A DNA stretch of 64,000 nt from Proteobacteria bacterium ST_bin14 (GCA_002083655.1 MSXR01000006.1:239325-303324); one strand, 5' to 3'; counted from the stretch's first letter, positions 50,089 to 58,982 are shown. The notes: a model not told the origin generated them from the sequence alone. Made by a program: numbers and translations.

Positions 50089-50391
50089 TCAGTCCTGCGC
50101 AGGCGCAATGGCATGACGATCAACATACCCCACCAGCCCCAGCGCCACCGCGATGCCCCACGCCGATTTGCCAGCGAAATCCAGCGCTTCAAAAACCGTG
50201 CCTTTGGGCAATTCTGCTAACATCTCTGCGTTGCTCGCGCCTGTAAAATACAGTGTGGTTGGTTGCTGGACCACCATTGTCATTGGTGCTGCATAATGCG
50301 GCGCGAACACCTGATCTGACAGCCGAATATCGGCAAGATCGGGCCGTACGGCCTGGGTGCGAGGATCAATGGCGACGGAGGGCCCCTCCAG
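50089..50391 (-). CDS. small SH3-like domain protein, start uncertain
   Basis: The C-terminal part (DQVFAPHYAAPMTMVVQQP, TLYFTGASNAEMLAELPKGT, VFEALDFAGKSAWGIAVALG, LVGYVDRHAIA) reads as a bacterial SH3-like fold that often binds envelope or cell-wall targets. The reading frame extends N-terminally into the overlapping MarR gene without a good ATG: options are ATG at 50499 or TTG at 50466 (deep overlap), or CTG at 50391 after the MarR stop. I place it at the CTG. It is 9 bases before argC. Confidence 0.6.
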   Translation of the reverse strand: MEGPSVAIDPRTQAVRPDLADIRLSDQVFAPHYAAPMTMVVQQPTTLYFTGASNAEMLAELPKGTVFEALDFAGKSAWGIAVALGLVGYVDRHAIAPAQD

Positions 50392-50401
50392 CGCAAAACT
50401 C

Positions 50402-50791
50402 TTACGCGACGCGACTTCGTTGATCGGTGGCTGCTTGTGACCCGATGAAATGTTCGAACTGTTCAAGAAATTCTGCCCCTTCGGCGGTGCGCACGACATA
50501 GATGTTGCGCTTATCGCTTTCGTCTCGCTGGCGGCGGAGATAGCCGAGGCTGCCAAGTCTGTTCAAGGCGCGAGTGATAACAGGCTTCGAAACTTTTAAT
50601 CCGCTCGCCAGTCCGCGCACGGTATGCGGGCCCGATTGCAGGTAAACCATCAGCAAAAGCGCCATTTGTCGGTTGGTTAGATCGGGTTCGCCGGATCGAA
50701 CATATTCGATCAAGGTCGCCATCCAGCCGGAAAGGCCGTCAAGTTCGGTGCGAATGGGCGTCGTGCGGGCGGGAAGAGTTATGAAGGACAT
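50402..50791 (-). CDS. MarR family transcriptional regulator
   Basis: The 129-residue protein has a winged helix-turn-helix with the MarR pattern: LTNRQMALLLMVYLQSGPHT, VRGLASGLKVSKPVITRALN (recognition helix), RLGSLGYLRRQRDESDKRN (wing) and VVRTAEGAEFLEQFEHFIG (dimer helix). It likely responds to a small molecule, but no target can be named; it is divergent from secG and shares a transcript with the SH3-like gene and perhaps argC. Confidence 0.88.
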   Translation of the reverse strand: MSFITLPARTTPIRTELDGLSGWMATLIEYVRSGEPDLTNRQMALLLMVYLQSGPHTVRGLASGLKVSKPVITRALNRLGSLGYLRRQRDESDKRNIYVVRTAEGAEFLEQFEHFIGSQAATDQRSRVA

Positions 50792-50962
50792 GATGCGGTT
50801 CGGCTTGTAAAAATGGATGGTCTGGGTTCAACGCATGGATACGTGACTGGTTTCGACTCGGTTACGAATTGTGCCCTGCGTGGCGGGCCGCTGGTTGATC
50901 GCAGGGCATTGGTCGCCTATGTGCGCCGCATTGCTTCTCCTCTCGGAAAATTCAGCCCGCTT

Positions 50963-51385
50963 ATGTTCTTCACCTTTCTTCTTGTCGTTCACGCCCTGGT
51001 GGCGGCCTCGCTTGTTGGCGTAATCCTGATGCAGCGATCAGAAGGCGGCGGGCTGGGCATGGGTGGCAGCCCTGGTGGATTGATGTCTGCGCGCGGCACC
51101 GCTGATTTCCTCACCCGTGCAACGTCCATCTTGGCGACCGCGTTCATCGGGATGAGCATCCTGCTCGCGTTCATGGCGGCGTCGCGCCAGACACAGGCGG
51201 TTGATGCATCACTGGCCCGCAAGCCAACAGCGCCGTTGCGCGCGCCCGGCGCACCGGCACCAACACTTGGCGAAGCGCCATCGGCAGCCGCCGTGGCTGC
51301 GGCGGCGGCAAATGGCAACAGTTCGGCGCCTGCGCCAACGGTCACCTTGCCGGGCGGCAACAGCGCCGTTCCGCTGGAGCAATAA
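50963..51385 (+). CDS. secG: preprotein translocase subunit SecG
   Basis: The protein has two membrane helices (FTFLLVVHALVAASLVGVIL and TSILATAFIGMSILLAFMA) with the SecG loop QRSEGGGLGMGGSPGGLMSARG between them. An Ala/Pro-rich C-terminal tail of some 60 residues follows, as in other alphaproteobacterial SecG. It aids SecYEG protein export. The start MFFTFLLV at 50963 is chosen because upstream codons do not fit. It precedes pyrG, a common order. Confidence 0.94.
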   Translation: MFFTFLLVVHALVAASLVGVILMQRSEGGGLGMGGSPGGLMSARGTADFLTRATSILATAFIGMSILLAFMAASRQTQAVDASLARKPTAPLRAPGAPAPTLGEAPSAAAVAAAAANGNSSAPAPTVTLPGGNSAVPLEQ

Positions 51386-51481
51386 TTTCCGTTCTATTTC
51401 GGTGGCTTGTCGGTTTTTTGCGCGCGAAACAGATTCGCGCGCTTGTCGGCAATGGTAATTCAACGCTAGGCGTTTTCTCCC

Positions 51482-53116
51482 ATGGCGCGGTTCATTTTTA
51501 TTACCGGCGGCGTGGTATCGTCGCTTGGCAAGGGTCTCATGGCCGCAAGCCTGGCAGCATTGCTGCAGGCGCGCGGTTATTCGGTACGAATTCGTAAATT
51601 CGATCCGTATCTGAACGTCGATCCCGGAACGATGTCTCCGTATCAGCACGGTGAAGTCTATGTGACCGACGACGGTGCCGAAACCGACCTCGACCTTGGC
51701 CATTATGAACGGTTCACCGGCGTCCCCAGCCGCCAATCAGACAATGTGACGTCGGGCCGGATTTACCAGACCATCATCCAGCGCGAACGGCGCGGTGATT
51801 ATCTGGGGGCGACCGTGCAGGTGATTCCGCACGTCACCGATGCCATTAAGGCTTTTGCCCAGGCGCAGACGGATGATGTCGATTTCGTGCTGTGTGAAAT
51901 TGGCGGGACGGTGGGTGACATCGAGTCGCTGCCGTTTATTGAGGCGATCCGGCAGTTGCGCAATGATCTGGGGCGCGGCCAATCGGTTAGCATCCATGTC
52001 ACCCTGGTGCCCTATATTGCCGCTGCGGGGGAATTGAAAACCAAGCCCACCCAGCATTCGGTGCGAGAGCTTGCCGCTTTGGGCGTCCAACCCGACGTGC
52101 TGGTATGCCGCTGCGAACATCCGTTGCCCGAAAGCGACCGGGCAAAAATCGCGCTATTCTGCAATGTCCGCAAGGAAGCTGTGATCCCGGCGCTGGATGC
52201 GGCCAGCATCTATGCCGTGCCGATGCAATATCATGCAGAGGGGCTTGATTCAGAGGTGCTGCGTGCCTTTGGCATCGAACCCGTCGGCGTGCCTGATTTG
52301 TCGCGCTGGACCGATATCGTTGATCGCCTGACGAAAACTGAGGGCGAAGTGACGGTGGGCGTGGTCGGCAAATATGTCGGGCTTCAGGATGCGTATAAGT
52401 CCTTGAACGAAGCACTGGTGCACGGCGGCATCGCCAACCGGGTGAAGGTAAACATCGAGTGGATCGATGCAGAGCTGTTCGAACAGCCTGATAGCGACGT
52501 CGCGGCGCGGCTGGAGCCGTTACATGCCATTCTGGTGCCCGGCGCATTCGGCGAGCGCGGGGCTGAGGGCAAAATTGCCAGCGTCCGCTTTGCGCGTGAA
52601 CGCGAAATCCCTTATTTCGGGATTTGTTTCGGCATGCAGATGGCCTGTGTGGAGGGCGCTCGCAATCTAGGCGGCATTGCGGGGGCCAGTTCGACCGAAT
52701 TTGGCCCGACCAGCGAACCCGTGGTCGGCATGATTACCGAATGGATGACGGCAGACGGCATCCAGAAGCGCGAAGAGGGCGGTGATCTGGGCGGTACGAT
52801 GCGGCTCGGCGCTTATCCCGCCAAGCTTGACGGCAACAGCGTTGTTTCGTCGATCTACGGCGCCTCAGAGATCAGCGAGCGCCACCGGCACCGTTATGAA
52901 GTGAACACCGGCTACCGCGACGTGCTGGAAAAGGGCGGACTGGTGTTTTCGGGCATGTCGCCCGACGGGATGCTGCCGGAAATCGTGGAGCGGCCTGATC
53001 ATCCGTGGTTCGTCGGGGTGCAATTTCATCCTGAGCTGAAGAGCAAGCCATTCGATCCGCACCCGCTGTTCGCGAGCTTTATCGAGGCAGCGGTAAAGCA
53101 GAGTCGGCTGGTTTAG
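51482..53116 (+). CDS. pyrG: CTP synthase
   Basis: The synthetase domain has FITGGVVSSLGKGLMAASLA, RKFDPYLNVDPGTMSPYQHG and EVYVTDDGAETDLDLGHYER. The C-terminal amidotransferase domain has the nucleophile PYFGICFGMQMA and the His/Glu pair in VGVQFHPELKSKP. The 544-residue length is standard. It makes CTP from UTP, ATP and glutamine. It is separated from secG by 96 bases. Confidence 0.98.
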   Translation: MARFIFITGGVVSSLGKGLMAASLAALLQARGYSVRIRKFDPYLNVDPGTMSPYQHGEVYVTDDGAETDLDLGHYERFTGVPSRQSDNVTSGRIYQTIIQRERRGDYLGATVQVIPHVTDAIKAFAQAQTDDVDFVLCEIGGTVGDIESLPFIEAIRQLRNDLGRGQSVSIHVTLVPYIAAAGELKTKPTQHSVRELAALGVQPDVLVCRCEHPLPESDRAKIALFCNVRKEAVIPALDAASIYAVPMQYHAEGLDSEVLRAFGIEPVGVPDLSRWTDIVDRLTKTEGEVTVGVVGKYVGLQDAYKSLNEALVHGGIANRVKVNIEWIDAELFEQPDSDVAARLEPLHAILVPGAFGERGAEGKIASVRFAREREIPYFGICFGMQMACVEGARNLGGIAGASSTEFGPTSEPVVGMITEWMTADGIQKREEGGDLGGTMRLGAYPAKLDGNSVVSSIYGASEISERHRHRYEVNTGYRDVLEKGGLVFSGMSPDGMLPEIVERPDHPWFVGVQFHPELKSKPFDPHPLFASFIEAAVKQSRLV

Positions 53117-53211
53117 GGCACCGGTTCGGGAACAGGGGTGCGCAAGGCGGCGTTCAGGGCCATGCGTCTAATGTCGGCGCGTTGATCCTGCCGTTAGAAA
53201 TGCCCGCCGCC

Positions 53212-53967
53212 ATGAGCTTTACAACGTCGTCCACAACAGATCGCGTGCGTGCAGGCGCGGCGGCGGTGATTGTGCAGGTGGCATTTGGCTATGCGCTGAT
53301 CGCTGGCTTCGCCGTCAATTTCCCCAGAATACTGCCTGAAGCGATGATGCTGTTCGCGGCATCGCCCCCGCCACCGCCGCCGGTCGTCAAACCGGTCGTC
53401 CCGCCGCGCAAAGCCCTGTTCAGGCCACAAGGTGCAGCGTCTCCCCCCAATTTGCGGGCCATCGCAACGCCGGTTGTTGCGCCCGTTCCCGTGATCGTGG
53501 TTCCGCCACCCCCAAACATGGTGGTCACCCTCAAGGCTGACGAAGGCCGTGCCGTTGCATCTGGGGCAGCACCGGTTGCTGGTCCTGGCACGGGCAGCGG
53601 CGGGCAGGGTGACGGTTCCGGCAGCGGCGGCGCGGGCGATGGGGCTGGCGGCGGCGGTGCGCCACTGCGCAAGACGGGTGGACGGATCACCGGGCGAGAC
53701 TATCCGCGCGGGCCCTATGAAGCCGGGATCGGCGGCACGTTATTCGTTCGCTACATAGTGGGTGCCCGCGGCCGCGTAACTGATTGCGCGGTAACCCGGT
53801 CGAGTGGCAATGCCGAGCTTGATGCGGCGACATGCCGGTTGATCACCGAACGATTCCGATTCAAGCCCCGGCGCAATTCGGCGGGAAAACCAGTGCCCAC
53901 CGTCATTGTGGAGGATCACAGTTGGGTGGTCGACCGGCCCGAACCGGTCGAGCTTGATACCGAATGA
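53212..53967 (+). CDS. TonB-family energy transducer protein
   Basis: The layout is TonB-like: an N-terminal membrane helix (RAGAAAVIVQVAFGYALIAG), a Pro-rich periplasmic stretch (SPPPPPPVVKPVVPPR), a Gly/Ser-rich linker and a C-terminal TonB domain (GTLFVRYIVGARGRVTDCAV, SGNAELDAATCRLITERF) with two cysteines. Such proteins pass proton-motive energy to outer membrane receptors. No exbB or exbD is adjacent. The start at 53212 (MSFTTS) is chosen over 53182 or 53200 but is not certain. A terminator follows. Confidence 0.85.
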   Translation: MSFTTSSTTDRVRAGAAAVIVQVAFGYALIAGFAVNFPRILPEAMMLFAASPPPPPPVVKPVVPPRKALFRPQGAASPPNLRAIATPVVAPVPVIVVPPPPNMVVTLKADEGRAVASGAAPVAGPGTGSGGQGDGSGSGGAGDGAGGGGAPLRKTGGRITGRDYPRGPYEAGIGGTLFVRYIVGARGRVTDCAVTRSSGNAELDAATCRLITERFRFKPRRNSAGKPVPTVIVEDHSWVVDRPEPVELDTE

Positions 53968-53972
53968 CAAAA

Positions 53973-54000
53973 GGGCATCCGGGGTTGCCCCCGGATGCCC
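53973..54000. terminator. hairpin terminator between convergent tonB-like and hsp20 genes
   Basis: The 11-bp stem GGGCATCCGGG / CCCGGATGCCC has a six-base loop (GTTGCC). A-rich bases (CAAAA) precede it on the plus strand, so on the minus strand it has a short U tail and fits hsp20 termination best. Confidence 0.8.
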
Positions 54001-54021
54001 CGCATCAATGCAGTGCAAGCC

Positions 54022-54498
54022 TTAAGCGGCCCGCGCTTCGTCTGTCTCGTTCACCGGTATTGCGGCGAGCGGTGCGCCGGTTTTGATCGCAATCGTTTTG
54101 GGCTTCATCGCCTCTGGCACTTCACGCACCAGATCGATCGTCAGCAGCCCATCGTTCAATCGCGCATCGTCAACGCGGACGAAATCGGCGAGTTCGAAGC
54201 GGCGTTCAAAGCCCCGATTGGCAATGCCCAGGTGCAGGAACGCGCTTGTCGAGCCGGTCGCTTCATCCTTCTTGCCCTTTACCAGCAACAGATTCTGCTG
54301 CGCCGTAATCTCGATATCGTCCCGCGCGAAACCGGCGACCGCGAGCGTGATCCGGTAACGGTCTTCGGCAAGGCGTTCGAGGTTGAACGGCGGATAGTTT
54401 TCCGTCGGCGCCTGGCGTGCGCTGGTTTCCAGCATGTCGAACAGCCGGTCAAAACCGATTGCCGAGCGGCGATAGGGGGTCAAATCAAACTGACGCAT
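54022..54498 (-). CDS. Hsp20 family small heat-shock protein
   Basis: The alpha-crystallin domain is clear (YPPFNLERLAEDRYRITLAV, AGFARDDIEITAQQNLLLVK, FLHLGIANRGFERRFELADF, LNDGLLTIDLVREVPEAMKP). The N terminus MRQFDLTPYRRSAIGFDRLF is the IbpA/HspA type. I start at 54498 because an upstream ATG (54513) is part of the Shine-Dalgarno region AATGGAGAA. It is an ATP-independent holdase. An RpoH-like promoter and a hairpin that hides the ribosome site precede it. Confidence 0.93.
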   Translation of the reverse strand: MRQFDLTPYRRSAIGFDRLFDMLETSARQAPTENYPPFNLERLAEDRYRITLAVAGFARDDIEITAQQNLLLVKGKKDEATGSTSAFLHLGIANRGFERRFELADFVRVDDARLNDGLLTIDLVREVPEAMKPKTIAIKTGAPLAAIPVNETDEARAA

Positions 54499-54501
54499 TT
54501 T

Positions 54502-54524
54502 CAATTTCTCCATTGAGCAAGTTG
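54502..54524 (-). promoter_or_regulatory. candidate ROSE-type RNA thermometer hairpin of hsp20
   Basis: In the hsp20 leader, CAACTTGCTC pairs with GAGAAATTG across an AATG loop. The stem has a bulged G in UUGCU opposite the Shine-Dalgarno GGAGAA, 7 bases before the start. ROSE elements in alphaproteobacterial hsp20 leaders have this same UUGCU bulged-G pairing. Confidence 0.6.
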
Positions 54525-54597
54525 AACGTCCAATTCAGCGCCCGCATCTGCGCGACGCCGCTTGTTGTGCGGCCCGATTGGCACCGCACGGTCGCTG

Positions 54598-54625
54598 ATC
54601 TGGGGCGTGTCGTCGCCGCGTCAAG
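54598..54625 (-). promoter_or_regulatory. candidate RpoH (sigma-32) promoter of hsp20
   Basis: On the minus strand CTTGAC, 14 bases, then CCCCAGAT resembles the heat-shock consensus CTTGAA and CCCCATNT. Transcription from about 54591 would give a leader of some 90 bases that includes the thermometer hairpin. Confidence 0.55.
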
Positions 54626-54731
54626 ACCCGCAATGATAGAAATTTGCCGTCATAAAGCAGGGCTTTTGAGGGGGATAGTTTTGCATGGCGTCAATTCCTA
54701 CTGATTTGATGGGATTTATATCGGCGACTCG

Positions 54732-55364
54732 ATGTTCATTCATCTGACGAAGGGGAAATCATGCTCGCCTATCTGCCCATGTTGCTGCTTGAGGACGCGG
54801 GGGATAGAGATCGATTCGGCGTTTCGCCCAACGTCACGCCTCAGTCTTTACGCCAATGGCGCGTTTACGGATGCCCGTTATATCCGCTTTGTTGATGCCC
54901 CGTGTCCGCCAGAACTGGCTGGCGGCCCGGCGGCGACGGCGCTTAACCCCGCCAGTCCGGCGGCAACGCCCGGTGGGTTCAGCCCGGCCAATTGTGACAT
55001 TTCCGGCCAACGTCTGCCCGGTGTTTCCAAATGGGCATTTTCTTACGGCGCAGAGTATAACGTGCCGATCCGCATCGCGGCCACTGACAGCCAATTTTAT
55101 ATCGGCTATGATGGCAGCTACCGGTCGCGCTTCTTATCTAATCCCGCTCGGTCAATATTCACCGATGTAGCGGGATATTCGATAAGCAACTTCCGCATTG
55201 GGGTGAAGGCGCGGAATAAATGGAATGTGTTCGGTTGGGTGCGCAACGCATTTGGGCAAAATTATTTCGAGCTGCTTGCATTACAAGCAGGTAACACAGG
55301 CTTGGTCGTTGGCCAGCCGGGGGATCCCCGCACCTTTGGCGGCACGATTTCAACGCGCTTCTAG
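54732..55364 (+). pseudogene. TonB-dependent receptor C-terminal fragment
   Basis: From about 54798 the frame reads like the last 190 residues of a TonB-dependent receptor barrel: RGIEIDSAFRPTSRLSLYAN, GAFTDARYIRFVDAPCPP, ISGQRLPGVSKWAFSYGAEY, YDGSYRSRFLSNP and the closing GTISTRF with terminal Phe. The plug and most of the 22-strand barrel are missing, and the first 20 codons are unrelated and Cys-rich, so it is a 5'-deleted remnant. A hairpin (55380-55405) follows. Confidence 0.85.
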
Positions 55365-55379
55365 CGGTAAAACAGCAAA

Positions 55380-55405
55380 CGCCCGGGCCGTTGCCAGCCC
55401 GGGCG
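55380..55405. terminator. GC hairpin downstream of the receptor fragment
   Basis: A perfect 9-bp stem CGCCCGGGC / GCCCGGGCG with an eight-base loop lies 16 bases after the stop. It has no T-run, so it may be a weak or former terminator. The rest of the 55365-55694 gap shows no gene. Confidence 0.6.
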
Positions 55406-55694
55406 CCTGCGTGACGATCGCTCGTCAGCCCCCTAATTGCCTTCCGCCTCAGCATGCGCCCCTGTTCGCGCTTAAGGCATCCAGCATCCCCGAACCACGG
55501 CCATTGCCTGTGTGTCAGTGCGCAATTGCTAGGTCTGCGTAGCGGAATTGTCATCGGTAAATCGTGCATTAATCGCACTATTGGTGCGGCCCTGTGGCGA
55601 ATCCGCAACAGCTTGTGTCGCGGTTGCATGCGGCGCTGCAGGGCCGTAGAGGGTGGTTGGCCCAATTCCGGGCGGGGGCCTGGGACCGAATTCT

Positions 55695-56945
55695 ATGCTC
55701 CTTTCGCGCTATGAACGGATGATCGCGCGCCGTTACCTGCTGCCGGGCAGGGGTGAGGGCTTCATCTTTCTGGTCGCCGGCATCAGCCTGGCGGCAGTCA
55801 TGCTCGGGGTCGCCGCGCTGGTGATTGTCATGAGCGTGATGAACGGCTTTCGCGCCGAGCTGTTCGACAAGATCGTCGGCTTGAATGGCCATGCCGTGAT
55901 CCAGGGCTATGGCGGGCGCTTGCCCGATTGGCGTGATATTGTGGCTGAAGCACGCGCCACGCCGGGCATTACCGAAGCGACTCCCCTGATCGAACAGCCG
56001 CTAATGTCGAGCTATAACGGCCGGGTAGAGGCTGTACTGGTGCGGGGTATGCGCATCGCCGATATCCGCAGCAACCCCACGCTTAAGGGCAAGGAGCTTA
56101 GTGGATCGCTTGCGAGCCTGACTATGGGCAGCGGCAGGATTGGCATCGGATCGCGGCTGGCGGAGGCGCTGGGGGCGCAGGTCGGCAGCCAGGTTTCGCT
56201 GCTCAGCCCGCAAGGACAGACCACGCCGTTCGGCACCGTGCCGCGCATTGTATCCTACACCGTTGGCGCGATCTTTGAGATTGGCGTGTATGATTACGAC
56301 AAAGCCTATGTGGTGATGCCGCTGGAGGATGCGCAGACTTTGTTGCTGATGGGCGACGCGGTGGGCGTGGTGGAGCTGAACACGGTGAATGCTGATCAGG
56401 TCGCCGGGATCGTATCGCCTTTGGCCGCAAAGATTGGCAGTCGCGGCGTGGTTGCCGATTGGCGGCAGCTCAATGCACAATTGTTTGAAGCGCTGGAGGT
56501 TGAGCGGATCGCGATGTTCACCGTCCTGTCGATCATCATTCTGGTGGCGGTGTTCAACATCTTGTCATCGCTGATCATGCTGGTGCGCGCCAAGACCCGC
56601 GACATCGCGATTTTACGGACCATGGGGGCAACGCGGGGCGGGCTGATCAAGATTTTCATGGTGGTGGGCACCACCATCGGGGCGCTGGGGATGATTGCGG
56701 GGTTGGTGCTTGGCTTTATCTTCTTGTTCTATCGCCAGAGCGTGGTGAACTTCATCCAGCTCGTTACCGGGCAAAATCTGTGGGACCCATCGATCCGGTT
56801 CCTCACCGAATTGCCGTCAAAGCCCAATCCGGTGGAGATTGTGGTGATCGCCGTCATGGCGCTGGTGCTCAGCTTCCTCGCGACGCTCTACCCCGCGTTC
56901 AAGGCGGCGAATACCGATCCGGTGCAGGTGCTGCGCTATGAATGA
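55695..56945 (+). CDS. lipoprotein-releasing ABC transporter permease (LolC/LolE family)
   Basis: The 416-residue protein has four membrane helices: one at the N terminus (IFLVAGISLAAVMLGVAALV, then IVMSVMNGFRAELFDKIVG), a large periplasmic domain, and three C-terminal ones (AMFTVLSIIILVAVFNILSS, IGALGMIAGLVLGFIFLFYR, VIAVMALVLSFLATLYPAFK), ending PVQVLRYE. It matches the LolCE/FtsX-like plan. It moves lipoproteins from the inner membrane to LolA with LolD. As in many Alphaproteobacteria there is one permease gene (LolF-like use). It overlaps lolD by 8 bases. Confidence 0.94.
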   Translation: MLLSRYERMIARRYLLPGRGEGFIFLVAGISLAAVMLGVAALVIVMSVMNGFRAELFDKIVGLNGHAVIQGYGGRLPDWRDIVAEARATPGITEATPLIEQPLMSSYNGRVEAVLVRGMRIADIRSNPTLKGKELSGSLASLTMGSGRIGIGSRLAEALGAQVGSQVSLLSPQGQTTPFGTVPRIVSYTVGAIFEIGVYDYDKAYVVMPLEDAQTLLLMGDAVGVVELNTVNADQVAGIVSPLAAKIGSRGVVADWRQLNAQLFEALEVERIAMFTVLSIIILVAVFNILSSLIMLVRAKTRDIAILRTMGATRGGLIKIFMVVGTTIGALGMIAGLVLGFIFLFYRQSVVNFIQLVTGQNLWDPSIRFLTELPSKPNPVEIVVIAVMALVLSFLATLYPAFKAANTDPVQVLRYE

Positions 56946-57654
56946 TGCAAGCACAGCGGCGCGCGGCTTTACCGCGTCCGAGGGCACGACAGTTCTTGCC
57001 GTTAGCGGGCTGACGCGCAGCTTCGTGCAGGGTGAGGACACCATCCATGTGCTGCGCGGCGTTGACCTGACGATTGGCAAGGGTGAGATTGTCGGTCTGC
57101 TCGGGCCGTCTGGGTCGGGCAAATCGACATTGCTCCAAGCGGTTGGTTTGCTGGAGGGCGGGTTCGGCGGGTCAATTCGGATTGCGGGCACAGAGGCTGC
57201 GCAGCTCAACAGCCACGGCCGCACGCTTATCCGCCGTGATTATCTGGGATTTGTGTATCAATTCCATCATTTACTGCCGGATTTTAGCGCGACCGAAAAC
57301 GTGGTGCTACCGCTGCTGATCCACGGCAGCACTCGGCCAGAAGCAGAAGAGCGGGCAAGGTCGCTGCTCACTACCCTCGGCCTTGGTCACCGGCTCACCC
57401 ATCGGCCAAGCCAGCTATCGGGCGGCGAGCAGCAACGGGTGGCGGTGGCGCGCGCGCTGGCCAACAAACCCGCGCTGGTGCTGGCGGATGAGCCGACCGG
57501 CAATTTGGACGAGGCAACAGCCGGTATCGTGCTCGCCGAATTGTTGCGGCTGGTGCGCGACGAAGGCTCTTCGGCGCTGATCGCCACGCATAACGAGCGG
57601 CTGGCGGCCCAAATGGACCGTGTGGTGCGGCTCGATCAAGGGCGGCTGGTGTGA
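56938..57654 (+). CDS. lolD: lipoprotein-releasing ABC transporter ATPase LolD
   Basis: The 238-residue ATPase has Walker A GLLGPSGSGKSTLL, the Q-loop FVYQFHHLLPDFSATENV (with the YQFHHLLP motif of LolD), the signature LSGGEQQRVAVARAL, Walker B VLADEPTGNLD and the switch histidine in IATHNERLA. It powers the LolC/E permease encoded just upstream with an 8-base overlap. The GNAT gene overlaps its end by 4 bases. Confidence 0.96.
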   Translation: MNDASTAARGFTASEGTTVLAVSGLTRSFVQGEDTIHVLRGVDLTIGKGEIVGLLGPSGSGKSTLLQAVGLLEGGFGGSIRIAGTEAAQLNSHGRTLIRRDYLGFVYQFHHLLPDFSATENVVLPLLIHGSTRPEAEERARSLLTTLGLGHRLTHRPSQLSGGEQQRVAVARALANKPALVLADEPTGNLDEATAGIVLAELLRLVRDEGSSALIATHNERLAAQMDRVVRLDQGRLV

Positions 57655-58262
57655 CGGCGGCGCCAAACGCCTGGACCGATCAGCCAATATTGACCGGCAG
57701 GCACGCCACGCTGCGCCCGCTGGTGATGGACGACCGCGACGCGCTGGTCGCCGCTGCGGCAGATGGGGCGATTACCGAATTGTTCTTCACCAATGTGGCA
57801 AATCTGCGCGATCCCGATGCCTATATGGCGGCAATATTTGTGGAGCGCGATTTCGGGCGGGCAATGCCCTTTGCCGTTGAAACCCCTGACGGGAAGCTCG
57901 TCGGGATGACGCGGTATATGCGGATGAATGCGGCGCACCGCCGGCTTGAAATTGGCGGTACTTTTTATGCACGCTCCGTCCAGCGATCGGGCGTCAATAC
58001 CGAAGCAAAGTTGCTCCTGCTCACGCACGCTTTTGAGGCGATGGACTGCAATGTCGTCCAAATCCGAACCGATTGGTTCAACAAGAAATCGCAGACGGCG
58101 ATTGAACGGCTGGGTGCCAAAAGAGACGGCGTATTGCGCAACCACCAAACCATGGATGGCCGCATCCGCGATCTGGTCGTCTATTCGATCATTGCCAGCG
58201 AATGGGCGGGCGTGAAGACCAATTTACACTATCTGTTACAACGCCATGAGGGGGGAAGATGA
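57651..58262 (+). CDS. GNAT family N-acetyltransferase (RimJ/RimL-like)
   Basis: The 203-residue protein shows the acetyl-transferase layout: GRHATLRPLVMDDRDALVAA at the start, MPFAVETPDGKLVGMTRYMR, RLEIGGTFYARSVQRSGVNT (acetyl-CoA loop), and NVVQIRTDWFNKKSQTAIER, which is the RimJ/RimL signature with a conserved NxxSxxAIErLG. The substrate is not evident. The start is GTG with a 4-base overlap (GTGA) with lolD. Confidence 0.9.
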   Translation: MTAAPNAWTDQPILTGRHATLRPLVMDDRDALVAAAADGAITELFFTNVANLRDPDAYMAAIFVERDFGRAMPFAVETPDGKLVGMTRYMRMNAAHRRLEIGGTFYARSVQRSGVNTEAKLLLLTHAFEAMDCNVVQIRTDWFNKKSQTAIERLGAKRDGVLRNHQTMDGRIRDLVVYSIIASEWAGVKTNLHYLLQRHEGGR

Positions 58263-58744
58263 CCGCAATCACCGATTTTCAGGTCAAAGGTGCCGATGGC
58301 AAGCCCGTCGATCTGTCCAGCTATGCCGGCAAAGTGCTGCTGATCGTCAACACCGCATCCAAATGCGGATTCACCCCGCAGTATGAGGGGCTGGAGGCAC
58401 TGCACCGCGACTATGCGACGCAAGGATTTGAAGTGCTGGGCTTTCCCTGCAACCAGTTCGGATCGCAAGAGCCGGGCGACGCCGAAGAGATCGCGACATT
58501 TTGCACGATTAATTACGACGTGACCTTCCCAATGTTTGCCAAGATTGAGGTCAACGGATCGGGCGCCGACCCGCTGTTTGATCGGTTGAAGGATGCAGCA
58601 CCAGGCCTGATGGGATCGCGCGGCATTAAGTGGAACTTCACAAAGTTCCTGGTGGATCGCACCGGCGAAAAGGTAACGCGGTACGGCCCACAGACCACGC
58701 CCGCAGAAATCGCCAAGGATATTGAGAAACTGCTGGCGGCTTAA
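58259..58744 (+). CDS. glutathione peroxidase
   Basis: The 161-residue thioredoxin-fold peroxidase has NTASKCGFTPQYEGLEAL with Cys in place of selenocysteine, FPCNQFGSQEPGDAEEI (catalytic Gln) and IKWNFTKFLVDRTGE (catalytic Trp). Such Cys-type enzymes usually use thioredoxin or glutathione against peroxides. It overlaps the GNAT gene by 4 bases, so lolC/E-lolD-GNAT-gpx form one operon. Confidence 0.94.
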   Translation: MTAITDFQVKGADGKPVDLSSYAGKVLLIVNTASKCGFTPQYEGLEALHRDYATQGFEVLGFPCNQFGSQEPGDAEEIATFCTINYDVTFPMFAKIEVNGSGADPLFDRLKDAAPGLMGSRGIKWNFTKFLVDRTGEKVTRYGPQTTPAEIAKDIEKLLAA

Positions 58745-58982
58745 CGGGCTTAGCGGCTGGGGCATCTCAACCGGCTTGTGATAACCCCAATATACACGTT
58801 TCCCCAGACTTGCTGCGGGGTGACGGCATGTGGCCGCTCGGTTTGCCGTTCAACATCGCTTACCGAAATCCCTTCCCGGCCAGCCGCTGCGCGAACCCGT
58901 TCAACGTCCGCGCTCACCCATCCACAGCATTTTTTGTCACAATGCCTTCACACTGCGTCCCCCAATCCGCATAGTCGCGCGC

